Shown: positions 28,792 to 37,732, numbered from the stretch's first letter. The stretch is DNA of 64,000 nt from Rhodobacteraceae bacterium UBA3069 (GCA_002366795.1 DFBX01000106.1:20517-84516); one strand, 5' to 3'. The notes: generated by a model from the letters alone, not told the origin. Numbers and translations: made by a program.

Positions 28792-30204
28792 ATGACCCGT
28801 TACCCCAGAAATATGCGCGGCTATGGCCAGGACCGCCCCGATGCCACATGGCCCGATGGCGCGAAAATCGCCGTTCAATTCGTGCTGAATTACGAAGAGG
28901 GTGGCGAGAATTGCGTGCTACACGGCGACGCCGGGTCCGAGGCATTCCTGTCAGACATTGCGGGGGCCGCGCCTTGGCCGGGCATGCGCCACTGGAACAT
29001 GGAATCGATCTATGAATATGGCGCGCGGGCCGGTTTCTGGCGGCTGCACCGGCTGTTCACGGGCGCGGATATTCCGGTCACGATATACGGCGTCGCCAGC
29101 GCCTTGGCCCGCAGCCCCGAACAGGTCGAGGCGATGCAGGGCGCCGGATGGGAAATTGCATCGCATGGCCTGAAATGGGTCGAACATCGCGACATGCCCG
29201 AAGATCAGGAGCGTGCACAGATCGCAGAGGCGGTCCGCCTGCACACCGAGGTGACGGGCGCGCGCCCTATGGGTTGGTATACGGGCCGATGCAGCGAAAA
29301 CACCGTGCGCCTGGTCACCGAGGAGGGCGGATTTGATTATATCAGCGACACCTATGACGACGACCTGCCCTACTGGATAGAGATCGGCGCGCGCGACCAG
29401 CTGATCATCCCCTATACGCTGGAAGCGAACGACATGCGTTTCGCCACCGCACCGGGTTACATCACCGGCGAGCAGTTCTTTCAGTATCTCAAGGACTCGT
29501 TCGACGTGCTGTATGCCGAGGGGCTGGTAGGCAAACCTGCGATGATGTCCGTGGGCCTGCATTGCCGCCTGATCGGGCGACCGGGAAAGCTGGCCGGGCT
29601 GCAACGGTTCCTGGAATATATCGACGGCTATAAAGGGGTCTGGACCCCGCGCCGCATCGACATCGCGCGGCATTGGGCGCAAGCGCATCCGCACATGCGG
29701 CGCGAACGCCCCAGCCAGATGTCGAAAGCCGATTTCGTGACCCGTTTCGGCGGCGTGTTCGAACATTCGCCTTGGGTAGCCGAACGTGCGCACAGGCTGG
29801 AACTGGGCCCAGCCCATGACTGCCCGGCGGGGGTGCATAACGCGCTGGCCCGCGCCTTTCGCAGCGCGTCCGGCGACGAACGGCTTGGCGTGCTGCGTGC
29901 CCACCCGGACCTCGCGGGCAAGTTGGCCGCGGCCAAGCGTCTGACGGCAGATAGCACGCAAGAGCAATCCAGCGCCGGGCTTGATGCGCTGACCGATGCC
30001 GAGCGTGACCGCTTTACCGCCCTGAACACCGCCTACACGGACAAACACGGGTTTCCCTTCATCATCGCGGTGCGCGACCACGGCAAAGCAGGCATTCTTG
30101 CCGCCTTTGAACGCCGCCTGGACAATGACACGCAGACCGAATTCGCCGAAGCCTGCCGTCAGGTTGAACGCATCGCCCGCATTCGGCTGGAGGAGCTGGC
30201 ATGA
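28792..30204 (+). CDS. puuE: Allantoinase (PuuE type) fused to OHCU decarboxylase
   Basis: 470 residues. The N-terminal part (about 1-310) is the polysaccharide-deacetylase-fold allantoinase, with NYEEGGE, ASHGLKW and GWYTGRCSENT motifs, hydrolysing allantoin to allantoate. The C-terminal part (about 318-470) is OHCU decarboxylase (FVTRFGGVFEHSPWVAE, LRAHPDLAGK, TAYTDKHGFPFIIAV), which makes S-allantoin from OHCU. One polypeptide therefore carries two consecutive steps with the earlier one C-terminal. ATG 28792 follows an AGGA. The stop overlaps the next start as ATGA, indicating coupled translation with AllE. Confidence 0.95.
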   Translation: MTRYPRNMRGYGQDRPDATWPDGAKIAVQFVLNYEEGGENCVLHGDAGSEAFLSDIAGAAPWPGMRHWNMESIYEYGARAGFWRLHRLFTGADIPVTIYGVASALARSPEQVEAMQGAGWEIASHGLKWVEHRDMPEDQERAQIAEAVRLHTEVTGARPMGWYTGRCSENTVRLVTEEGGFDYISDTYDDDLPYWIEIGARDQLIIPYTLEANDMRFATAPGYITGEQFFQYLKDSFDVLYAEGLVGKPAMMSVGLHCRLIGRPGKLAGLQRFLEYIDGYKGVWTPRRIDIARHWAQAHPHMRRERPSQMSKADFVTRFGGVFEHSPWVAERAHRLELGPAHDCPAGVHNALARAFRSASGDERLGVLRAHPDLAGKLAAAKRLTADSTQEQSSAGLDALTDAERDRFTALNTAYTDKHGFPFIIAVRDHGKAGILAAFERRLDNDTQTEFAEACRQVERIARIRLEELA

Positions 30205-31019
30205 GCTACGCATTCCCGCCCGGCGGCCTGCCCGGCCAGGACGTCAGCCCCGAAGGTGCCGCGGTCTTTACCGAGGCCTATGCCTTCATCCCCGCCATCA
30301 CCATGCGCGACATCGTTACCAGCCATCTGCCCGGCTGGCGCGACACCCGCGTCTGGATCATCGCGCGCCCCCTGTCGGGCTTTGCCGAAACCTTTGCGCA
30401 ATACGCCGTGGAAATCGGCCCCGATGGCGGATCGGCCCAGCCCGAACCGGAACGCGATGCCGAGGGGGTGATTTTCGTCGCCAGCGGCACGGTGGAATTG
30501 AAGATCGCGGGCGCGACACACCGTTTGGACGCGGGCGGCTATGCCTATATCCCGCCCGCCCAACCGTGGGAAATCATCAACCCCACCGACCAGTTGGCGC
30601 AGCTGCACTGGGTTCGCAAGCGGTTCCAATACGTGCCAGGGCTGGAGGTGCCAGAGGCGTTCGTCACTTCGGATGCCGCAGTTCCGCCAACCCCTATGCC
30701 GAACACGCCCAAATGGGCCACCACACGCTTTGCCGACCCCGCCGACCTGCGCCACGACATGCATGTGAATATCGTCACTTTCCAACCCGGCGGGCTGATC
30801 CCCTTTGCCGAAACCCATGTAATGGAACACGGGCTTTACGTGCTGGAAGGGACCGCGCGCTACCTGCTGAACAAGGACTGGGTCGAGGTCGGGCCAGGCG
30901 ATTTCATGTGGCTGCGCGCCTTTTGCCCGCAGGCCTGCATTGCCACTGGCGACGGGCCGTTCCGCTATCTGCTCTACAAGGACGTTAACCGCCATGTAAA
31001 ACTGGGGATCGGCCTTTGA
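30201..31019 (+). CDS. allE: (S)-ureidoglycine aminohydrolase
   Basis: 272-residue bicupin enzyme releasing ammonia from ureidoglycine to give ureidoglycolate. The C-terminal cupin has the metal-binding pattern in ETHVMEHGLYVLEG and a further Gln/Glu in the last strand; the N-terminal cupin has GVIFVASGTVEL. The strong GGAGGAG lies within the end of puuE, with a four-base ATGA overlap. The step before it, allantoate amidohydrolase, is not encoded nearby. Confidence 0.92.
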   Translation: MSYAFPPGGLPGQDVSPEGAAVFTEAYAFIPAITMRDIVTSHLPGWRDTRVWIIARPLSGFAETFAQYAVEIGPDGGSAQPEPERDAEGVIFVASGTVELKIAGATHRLDAGGYAYIPPAQPWEIINPTDQLAQLHWVRKRFQYVPGLEVPEAFVTSDAAVPPTPMPNTPKWATTRFADPADLRHDMHVNIVTFQPGGLIPFAETHVMEHGLYVLEGTARYLLNKDWVEVGPGDFMWLRAFCPQACIATGDGPFRYLLYKDVNRHVKLGIGL

Positions 31020-31507
31020 AACGCATCATCGCCCAGCCTTTGACCGCCCATGCATTCGCACCCTTTGGCGAAGTGCTAGAGGCCGCAGGCACCCCCGACA
31101 AGATCATCAATGCCGGCTTTTGCAGCCGCTACCACGACCGCGCGCAGCTTGATTTCGGCACGGATGGCCGCGCGGGGGTTTCCATTTTCAAGGCAGAGCC
31201 GCGCACCCTGCCCTATCGGTTGGACCTGCTGGAACGCCACCCCGATGGCAGCCAGGCCTTCATCCCGATGAGCATGACCGAGTGGTTGGTCATCGTGGCG
31301 ACAGGCGATGGGCCGGAACCGGGCGCTATCCATGCTTTTCTGGCCGCCCCCGGACAAGGGATCAACCTTCGTCGCGGCTGCTGGCACGGGGTTCTGACGC
31401 CCCTGCACGCGCCCGGCCTGTACGCCGTGGTGGACCGTATCGGCACCACGCCCAACCTGGAAGAATTCACACTACCCGACCCCGTGGAGGTAACAGCCAG
31501 CGCATAA
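31016..31507 (+). CDS. allA: Ureidoglycolate lyase
   Basis: 163-residue cupin-like enzyme splitting ureidoglycolate into glyoxylate and urea. Conserved features: APFGEVLE near residue 15, PMSMTEWLVIVA near 84, and the C-terminal RGCWHGVLTPL. The start is a TTG whose TTGA overlaps the stop of allE, an uncommon coupled start; no other in-frame start preserves the family N-terminus. It is the last enzyme of this catabolic set, with the permease 50 bp further on. Confidence 0.92.
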   Translation: MKRIIAQPLTAHAFAPFGEVLEAAGTPDKIINAGFCSRYHDRAQLDFGTDGRAGVSIFKAEPRTLPYRLDLLERHPDGSQAFIPMSMTEWLVIVATGDGPEPGAIHAFLAAPGQGINLRRGCWHGVLTPLHAPGLYAVVDRIGTTPNLEEFTLPDPVEVTASA

Positions 31508-31557
31508 CCTACGACCCGCCGCAAACAAGGCGGGCGTATCAACAGGAGAGACAGAAA

Positions 31558-32907
31558 ATGACACACAGCCCAATGGGAACGCCCGAACAAATGCGCGATC
31601 CCGATTTCATGCCGCCGATCGGCAGCGCCATACCGCTTGGTATCCAACATGTGCTGGCGATGTTCGCCTCGAACGTGACGCCGGCCATCATCATCGCCGG
31701 TGCGGCCGGTTTCGGCTTTGGCTCGAACTCGCCCGACTTTCCAAACATGATCTACATGATCCAGATGTCGATGCTGTTTGCAGGCATCGCCACGCTGTTC
31801 CAGACCATCGGTATGGGCCCCGTCGGGGCGAGGCTGCCGATCGTGCAGGGCACGTCCTTTGCCTTCCTGCCGGTGATGATTCCGGCGGTGGCCGGACAGG
31901 GCACCGCCGGGCTGGCGGGCCTGATGACCGGCATCTTGATCGGCGGGCTGTTCCACGCCCTGCTGGGCACTGTAATCGGGCGCATCCGCTTTGCCCTGCC
32001 GCCGCTTGTGACCGGGTTGATCGTGCTGATGATCGGCCTGTCGCTGGTCAAGGTCGGCATCCAGTATGCCGCGGGTGGTGTGCCAATGATGGGCAAGCCC
32101 GAATTCGGATCGCTGGCCCAGTGGACGCCTGCGCTGGTTGTGATTGCCGTGACCCTCACGCTGAAATTCTTCACGCGCGGTTTCATCTCTGTCTCGGCCA
32201 TCCTGATCGGGCTGATCGCGGGCTATTTCGTTGCGCTGATGATGGGTCAGGTGAATTTCGGCAATGTCGGCCGCGCTGCCGCCTTTGCCCCGCCGATGCC
32301 CTTCAAATGGGGGATCGAGTTCAATTCGGCCATTATCATCGGCATGATCCTGATGGCCTTCATTTCCGCCATTGAAACGGTGGGCGACGTGTCGGGCATC
32401 ACCAAGGGCGGCGCGGGACGCGAGGCCACCGACCGCGAAATCTCGGGCGCGACCTTTGCCGACGGGCTTGGCTCGGCCATTGCGGGCGTGTTCGGCAGCC
32501 TGCCCAACACGTCGTTCAGCCAGAACGTCGGCCTGATTTCCATGACCGGCGTGATGAGCCGCCACGTCGTGACCATCGGCGGCCTGTTCCTGATCCTGTG
32601 CGGGTTGATCCCCAAGGTGGGTGCCACCGTCGCCACCGTGCCGATCAACGTGCTGGGCGGCGGCGTGATCGTCATGTTCGGCATGGTCGCCGCGGCAGGC
32701 ATCAACATGCTGTCCGAAGTGGTCTGGAGCCGCCGGAACATGGTGATCTTTGCCGTATCTCTGTCGATTGGCCTTGGCCTGCAACTGGTCCCCGAGGCGC
32801 TGCAACACCTGCCGAAAACCGTGCAGATCCTGCTGACATCGGGCCTGTTGCCCGCGGCGGCCCTGTCGATCCTGCTGAATCTGCTCCTTCCGCAAGACCT
32901 GGACTGA
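31558..32907 (+). CDS. NCS2-family xanthine/uric acid permease
   Basis: 449 residues, about 12-14 membrane spans. NCS2 hallmarks are visible: GIQHVLAMFASN in span 1, the substrate-site glutamate region SAIETVGDVSG, and NTSFSQNVGLISMTGV. These fit a proton-coupled purine importer of the XanP/UacT/UraA group; the context (ureide catabolism) points to urate or xanthine. The ATG follows GGAGAG at a usual distance. It closes the operon, with an intrinsic terminator behind it. Confidence 0.9.
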   Translation: MTHSPMGTPEQMRDPDFMPPIGSAIPLGIQHVLAMFASNVTPAIIIAGAAGFGFGSNSPDFPNMIYMIQMSMLFAGIATLFQTIGMGPVGARLPIVQGTSFAFLPVMIPAVAGQGTAGLAGLMTGILIGGLFHALLGTVIGRIRFALPPLVTGLIVLMIGLSLVKVGIQYAAGGVPMMGKPEFGSLAQWTPALVVIAVTLTLKFFTRGFISVSAILIGLIAGYFVALMMGQVNFGNVGRAAAFAPPMPFKWGIEFNSAIIIGMILMAFISAIETVGDVSGITKGGAGREATDREISGATFADGLGSAIAGVFGSLPNTSFSQNVGLISMTGVMSRHVVTIGGLFLILCGLIPKVGATVATVPINVLGGGVIVMFGMVAAAGINMLSEVVWSRRNMVIFAVSLSIGLGLQLVPEALQHLPKTVQILLTSGLLPAAALSILLNLLLPQDLD

Positions 32908-32924
32908 TCCGCCCCCAAAACAGG

Positions 32925-32954
32925 AAAAGGCCCGCCCGTTTCGGCGGGCCTTTT
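32925..32954 (+). terminator. Intrinsic terminator of the ureide operon
   Basis: AAAAGGCCCGCC (32925-32936) pairs with GGCGGGCCTTTT (32943-32954) around a six-base loop, in a TTTTT context, 17 bp after the permease stop. Confidence 0.9.
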
Positions 32955-33007
32955 TCGTTCAGGGCACAGCGCCCCTGCGGCATACCATCGTAGACAGGAA
33001 TATTGCT

Positions 33008-33035
33008 TTCACATTCATATAATTTTATATGTGAA
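33008..33035. promoter_or_regulatory. AT-rich dyad operator upstream of the sulfide-detoxification genes
   Basis: Nested inverted repeats: TTCACAT (33008-33014) with ATGTGAA (33029-33035), and CATATAA (33016-33022) with TTATATG (33025-33031). A perfect -10-like TATAAT (33018-33023) lies inside. BigR-type ArsR repressors, which sense persulfide, bind TA-rich palindromes in front of Blh/SQR genes, so this is the likely operator; no bigR gene is in the window. The regulator is inferred from gene content. Confidence 0.6.
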
Positions 33036-33054
33036 GGACTCGAGGAGGAATGCA

Positions 33055-33339
33055 ATGACCTGCAATGTTGGAAACATGGACCGGCTGGCGCGCCTGTGCG
33101 CTGGCGTTGGCCTGTTTCTTTCGCCGTTCGTAAACGAAGTTGTCCTATGGGATAGCGCATGGCTTCGATATGGCGTGGCGTTGATTGGTTTGGCCCTTGC
33201 CGGGACATCCGCCCTCCGTGTCTGCCCGCCCTATCGCCTTCTTGGCCTTAACACCTGCCGCGTTTTATCGCGCGCCCTGCCCGACAAAGGACCCTGCAAT
33301 GGACCCCAAGAGAATCTCTGCCGAACTTTCGGTCGCTGA
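33055..33339 (+). CDS. DUF2892 (YgaP-type) inner membrane protein
   Basis: 94 residues with AGGAGGA before the ATG. MTCNVGNMDRLARL is the family start, followed by two membrane helices (LCAGVGLFLSPFV and YGVALIGLALAGTSAL) and CPPYRLLGLNTC. The family is linked to rhodanese/persulfide handling. The last 25 or so residues run past the usual end and overlap the next gene by 41 bp; they may be unconstrained or reflect a small shift. It heads the sulfide operon. Confidence 0.82.
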   Translation: MTCNVGNMDRLARLCAGVGLFLSPFVNEVVLWDSAWLRYGVALIGLALAGTSALRVCPPYRLLGLNTCRVLSRALPDKGPCNGPQENLCRTFGR

Positions 33340-34972
33340 ACAGATCACTGCCGACGATGTGAAAGCCCTTGCCGAACAGGGTTTCCGGTCGATCATCTGT
33401 AACCGTCCCGATGGCGAGGCAGCCGACCAACCCACCTTTCACGAGATCGAGGCCGCAGCCAAGGCAGCAGGCATGGAAACCCGTTACCTGCCTATCGTGT
33501 CCGGCAAGGTTGCTGACGAAGACGCCGACGCATTCGGCGCGGCGCTGATCGAACTGCCCGGCCCGACGCTGGCCTATTGCCGCACCGGGACCCGCTCGAC
33601 CACGCTGTGGTCGCTGTCGGCCGCCAAGGACAAGCCCGTGGCCGACATTCTGGCCGCAACCAAATCCGCCGGTTATGACATGGCGGGCGTTGTGCGCCGC
33701 ATCGTGAACGGCGGCAAGACGCCCACAGATGCTGGCGACGCCAAGTTCGACGTGGTGATCGTGGGCGGCGGCGCGGCAGGTATCGCCGTGGCGGCCTCGC
33801 TCAAATCGCGCAAGGACAACCTGAACATCGCCATTCTGGACCCGGCTGACATCCATTACTACCAACCCGGCTGGACCATGGTCGGCGCGGGTATCTTCGA
33901 ACCCTCGACCACCGCGAAAACCATGGGCAGCCTGATCCCCGCCGGCGTGCACTGGATCAAATCCGCCGTGGCCGCGTTTGAACCCGCCGATAATGCTGTC
34001 ATCCTCGATGGCTGCCGCGTGGTGAAATACGACCGTCTTGTCGTCTGCCCTGGCCTGAAACTGGACTGGAACAAGGTCGAGGGCCTGGTGGACACGCTGG
34101 GCAAGAACGGCGTCACCTCGAACTACCGCTATGACCTTGCCCCCTACACTTGGGAACTGGTGCAAGGGCTGAAAGGCGGCCGCGCGCTGTTCACCCAGCC
34201 CCCGATGCCGATCAAATGCGCCGGTGCGCCGCAAAAAGCGATGTACCTGTCCTCGAACCACTGGGAAACGCAGGGTGTTCTGAAAGACATCGACGTGCAG
34301 TTCATGAATGCCGGCGGCGTGCTGTTCGGCGTCAAGGATTACGTGCCCGCGCTGGAAGAATACGTAAAACGCTACAATGCCGACCTGAACTTCTTCCACA
34401 ACCTGATCGCCGTGGACGGGCCTGCGAAAAAGGCGACCTTCAAGGTTTCCAAGCCCGACACCGACCCGACCGAGGTAACGGTGGATTTCGACATGATGCA
34501 TGTCTGCCCGCCGCAGGTCGCGCCCGATTTCATCCGCGTCTCGCCGCTGGCAGATCAGGCGGGCTGGATCGATGTCGATCAAAGCACCCTGCGCCACAAG
34601 ACCTATGACAACATCTGGTCGCTGGGCGACGTGATGAACGCGCCGAACGCGAAAACCGCCGCCGCCGCGCGGATGCAGGCGCCGATCGTGGCCGAAAACC
34701 TTGTGGACGATATCGAGGGGCGTTCGCCTTCCGCGTCCTATAACGGCTACGGCTCCTGCCCGCTGACCGTCGAGAAGGGCAAGATCGTGCTGGCCGAATT
34801 CGGCTATGGCGGCACGCTGCTGCCCTCCTTCCCGAAATGGCTGCTGGACGGCACCAAACCGTCGCGCAAGGCGTGGATTCTGAAAGAAACGATCCTGCCG
34901 CCGGTCTATTGGAAAGCCATGCTGCGCGGCCGCGAATGGATGGCCAAGCCCGAGAAGGTGACCGCAGGCTGA
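33299..34972 (+). CDS. Blh phosphatase-like domain fused to sulfide:quinone oxidoreductase
   Basis: 557 residues. The N-terminal 110 or so residues are a TIGR01244/DUF442 (Blh) domain with the P-loop Cys in YCRTGTRSTTLW. The rest is a type II SQR flavoprotein: FAD motif DVVIVGGGAAGIAVA near 146, HYYQPGWTMVGAG, and Cys in VCPGLK, IKCAGAPQK and HVCPPQ; the latter two fit the redox Cys pair. It oxidises sulfide and passes electrons to quinone at the membrane face. ATG 33299 follows AAAGGA. The SulP transporter follows in the same direction. Fused Blh-SQR proteins occur in alphaproteobacteria under BigR-type control. Confidence 0.9.
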   Translation: MDPKRISAELSVAEQITADDVKALAEQGFRSIICNRPDGEAADQPTFHEIEAAAKAAGMETRYLPIVSGKVADEDADAFGAALIELPGPTLAYCRTGTRSTTLWSLSAAKDKPVADILAATKSAGYDMAGVVRRIVNGGKTPTDAGDAKFDVVIVGGGAAGIAVAASLKSRKDNLNIAILDPADIHYYQPGWTMVGAGIFEPSTTAKTMGSLIPAGVHWIKSAVAAFEPADNAVILDGCRVVKYDRLVVCPGLKLDWNKVEGLVDTLGKNGVTSNYRYDLAPYTWELVQGLKGGRALFTQPPMPIKCAGAPQKAMYLSSNHWETQGVLKDIDVQFMNAGGVLFGVKDYVPALEEYVKRYNADLNFFHNLIAVDGPAKKATFKVSKPDTDPTEVTVDFDMMHVCPPQVAPDFIRVSPLADQAGWIDVDQSTLRHKTYDNIWSLGDVMNAPNAKTAAAARMQAPIVAENLVDDIEGRSPSASYNGYGSCPLTVEKGKIVLAEFGYGGTLLPSFPKWLLDGTKPSRKAWILKETILPPVYWKAMLRGREWMAKPEKVTAG

Positions 34973-34995
34973 TCGCCTGAACGGCCCAAGAACAC

Positions 34996-35023
34996 GAGGC
35001 GCGGGGAAATCTCGCGCCTCTTT
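34996..35023 (+). terminator. Terminator after the SQR gene
   Basis: GAGGCGCG (34996-35003) pairs with CGCGCCTC (35013-35020) around a nine-base loop, followed by TTT, 23 bp after the stop. It separates SQR from the SulP gene, which has its own upstream dyad. Confidence 0.8.
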
Positions 35024-35098
35024 CGATTTCATGGTGCGGGACAACCGCATCTTAATCGATCAGGCTGTATGGATACCGCGACCTTTCATCACTTTCAC

Positions 35099-35118
35099 AT
35101 ATACAGCAATCTGAATAT
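35099..35118. promoter_or_regulatory. Second AT-rich dyad, upstream of the SulP gene
   Basis: ATATACAG (35099-35106) and CTGAATAT (35111-35118) form an imperfect inverted repeat, preceded by CTTTCACAT, the same string that begins the left side of the dyad at 33008. The shared sequence suggests that one repressor controls both sulfide units. Confidence 0.45.
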
Positions 35119-35152
35119 ATAGCCCACAGACCCCGCCTTCACAGGAACCCCG

Positions 35153-36898
35153 ATGACCTTGCCCAAAATCACCCGCGCTTCGCTTGAACGCCATTTGCCG
35201 ATCCTGCAATGGACCAAGACCTATGACCGCGACACGCTGACCAGCGACATGGTCGCCGCCGTGATCGTGACGATCATGCTGATCCCGCAATCGCTGGCCT
35301 ATGCGTTGCTGGCGGGCCTTCCCGCGGAAATGGGGCTTTATGCCTCGATCCTGCCGCTGGTGGCCTATGCGATTTTCGGCACGTCCCGTGCGCTTGCCGT
35401 CGGGCCGGTGGCCGTGGTGTCGCTGATGACAGCGGCCGCCGTGGGGAACATGGCACTGCAAGGAACGGCGGAATATGCGGCGGCGGCGATCACGCTGGCC
35501 TTCATTTCCGGTGTGATCCTGCTGGTAATGGGGGTATTCCGCCTTGGTTTTCTAGCCAATTTCCTGTCGCACCCGGTGATCGCGGGCTTCATCACCGCAT
35601 CGGGCGTGCTAATCGCGACATCGCAGTTGAAACATATCTTCGGCATTGATGCGCATGGTCATAACCTTGTGCAACTGATCGGCTCTCTGCTGGAAAACCA
35701 GCACCTGACCAACCCAATCACGCTGTTTTTGGGCCTGACCACCACCGCGTTCCTGTTCTGGGTCCGCAAGGGGCTCAAGCCCCTGCTGCTTGGCACGGGG
35801 ATGAAACCGCGCATGGCCGATATCCTGGCCAAGGCCGGCCCCGTCGCCGCCGTGGCCGTGACCACCATCGCCGTCTGGCTGCTGGGGTTGGGTGACAAGG
35901 GTGTCAAGATCGTGGGCGAGGTGCCGATGGGTCTGCCGCCGCTGACAGCGCCCTCCTTCAGCCCCGAAATCTGGTCGCAACTGTTCATCTCCGGCTTGCT
36001 GATCTCGATCATCGGGTTCGTCGAATCGGTGTCTGTCGCGCAAACGCTGGCCGCCAAGAAACGCCAACGCATCGTGCCTGATCAGGAACTGGTCGGCCTT
36101 GGCGCATCCAATATCGCCTCGGCGCTGACTGGCGGCTATCCGGTGACGGGTGGGTTTGCGCGTTCGGTCGTGAACTTCGATGCGGGCGCGGAAACCCCCG
36201 CCGCAGGTGCTTTCACCGCCGTAGGCATCCTGCTGGCCGCGCTGCTGCTGACCCCGCTGCTGTATTTCTTGCCCAAGGCAACGCTGGCCGCCACCATCAT
36301 CGTGGCCGTCCTCAGCCTTGTGGACTTCTCGATCCTGTCGCGCACCTGGTCCTATTCCAAGGTCGATTTCACCGCCGTTGCGGCGACCATCTTCCTGACC
36401 CTCGGCTTCGGGGTGGAAATGGGCGTGTCGGTCGGCGTGATCCTGTCGATCGGCCTGTTCCTTTACAAAACCTCGCGCCCCCATGTGGCCGAGGTGGGCT
36501 TGGTCCCCGGCACGCAGCACTTCCGCAACATCAAGCGCCACGATGTGGAAACCCACCCCGAGGTGGTTAGCCTGCGGATCGACGAAAGCCTGTATTTCGC
36601 CAATGCGCGCTTTCTTGAGGATTACGTGTACAACCGCATCGCTTGTGACGAGCCGATCCGCCATGTCGTTCTGATGTGTTCCGCCGTGAACGAGATCGAC
36701 ATGAGCGCGCTTGAAAGCCTTGAGGCGATCAACGAGCGGCTGGAAGCCGTGGACATCAAACTGCACCTGTCCGAGGTGAAAGGCCCCGTTATGGACCGCC
36801 TGAAACGCAGCCATTTCCTTGATGAAATGACGGGCGAGGTGTTCTTGTCGCAATATGACGCGGTCAGCGCCCTGACCAAGGAAAAAACCGCCGCCTGA
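35153..36898 (+). CDS. SulP-family anion transporter with STAS domain
   Basis: 581 residues. A SLC26/SulP core of about 12-14 spans (signature PQSLAYALLAGLP near residue 44; GFVESVSVAQTLAAKKRQ near 290) is followed by a cytoplasmic STAS domain (about 445-570, HVVLMCSAVNEIDMSALESL). Substrate is probably sulfate, sulfite or another sulfur oxyanion, given the SQR neighbour and shared upstream dyad. No strong ribosome-binding site precedes the ATG. Confidence 0.9.
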   Translation: MTLPKITRASLERHLPILQWTKTYDRDTLTSDMVAAVIVTIMLIPQSLAYALLAGLPAEMGLYASILPLVAYAIFGTSRALAVGPVAVVSLMTAAAVGNMALQGTAEYAAAAITLAFISGVILLVMGVFRLGFLANFLSHPVIAGFITASGVLIATSQLKHIFGIDAHGHNLVQLIGSLLENQHLTNPITLFLGLTTTAFLFWVRKGLKPLLLGTGMKPRMADILAKAGPVAAVAVTTIAVWLLGLGDKGVKIVGEVPMGLPPLTAPSFSPEIWSQLFISGLLISIIGFVESVSVAQTLAAKKRQRIVPDQELVGLGASNIASALTGGYPVTGGFARSVVNFDAGAETPAAGAFTAVGILLAALLLTPLLYFLPKATLAATIIVAVLSLVDFSILSRTWSYSKVDFTAVAATIFLTLGFGVEMGVSVGVILSIGLFLYKTSRPHVAEVGLVPGTQHFRNIKRHDVETHPEVVSLRIDESLYFANARFLEDYVYNRIACDEPIRHVVLMCSAVNEIDMSALESLEAINERLEAVDIKLHLSEVKGPVMDRLKRSHFLDEMTGEVFLSQYDAVSALTKEKTAA

Positions 36899-36933
36899 TT
36901 GACCCCGCCCGCGCGCTTGCACTAACTGCTGCC

Positions 36934-37656
36934 ATGACACAGGCAGACTGGTTCGGAATCGAGGAAAGCGCGGGCGCGGCCATCGGCTGGGGCTATGCCG
37001 ATGGTGCGGTTGTAAGCGAAGCCAAGGGCGTTAACGCGGCCGAGGTTGCCGCCCTTCTGGATGCGGATGACCCGCTGATCGTGACCGAAGCCCCCGCAGC
37101 CGATCAGAAAACCCCCGCCAAATTGCTGCCCGATACGCTGCCCCTGACCGGCATCGCACAAGGCAATCCGCCCGACCGCCTGCCCCCCGTCGCCCGCCTG
37201 CGCATCGCCGGGTTTCAGGCCAGCCGCCCGAATTGGGACGGCGTGGTTTGCGTGGTTCTGGGCGCGGCAACCCATTGGGTGCAGATCAGCGCCGAGGAGG
37301 TCGTCAGCCTTCACTCGACCCTGACGCCACAACTGGCCGGGGCCGTAAACGCTGGCCCACAGCTGGACAGCGAGACCTGCGAGGAGGCGATCTCGCGCCC
37401 GGAAAAGCTGGCATCCCTGTTGCACCGCGCCGCCCTGACATCCAGCCCCGACATCGCCCTTGGCGCATTGATCGGGGCCGAACTGGCCGCCACCCGCCCC
37501 TATTGGCTGGGCCAGCAGATCGGGCTGATCGCGCCCGCGCCCTGGTCGGATGCCTATGGCGCGGCGCTTGTCTTGCAACATGCACCGCTGACCCGCGACA
37601 CCCCCGAAGAAACCGCGAAAATCGGGTTGGCCATGCTGCGCCACGCCACTGCGTGA
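36934..37656 (+). CDS. DgoK-like (2-dehydro-3-deoxygalactonokinase family) protein, divergent
   Basis: 240 residues. The middle (VVLGAATHWVQISAEE) aligns in pattern with the ATP/sugar-site LPGTHSKWV of DgoK, and the C-terminal LIGAELAATRPYWLGQQ matches the DgoK LIGAEL..ARPYW block. However, the N-terminal DWGTSNLR-type motif is replaced (DWFGIEESAG) and the protein is shorter than typical 290-310. Kinase activity is therefore doubtful. It lies between SulP and deoC with no clear ribosome-binding site. Confidence 0.55.
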   Translation: MTQADWFGIEESAGAAIGWGYADGAVVSEAKGVNAAEVAALLDADDPLIVTEAPAADQKTPAKLLPDTLPLTGIAQGNPPDRLPPVARLRIAGFQASRPNWDGVVCVVLGAATHWVQISAEEVVSLHSTLTPQLAGAVNAGPQLDSETCEEAISRPEKLASLLHRAALTSSPDIALGALIGAELAATRPYWLGQQIGLIAPAPWSDAYGAALVLQHAPLTRDTPEETAKIGLAMLRHATA

Positions 37657-37732
37657 CCCCGCGCCACGGCTTGCCAAGCCACCGCCCGCGTGACAGCATC
37701 GCAGCCCTAGGATGAATGGCCCGAGGGGCGGC

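Noticed and set aside
35609..36940. 443-residue open frame antisense to the SulP gene
   Set aside because: Shadow of an intact transporter; His/Gln-rich antisense composition.
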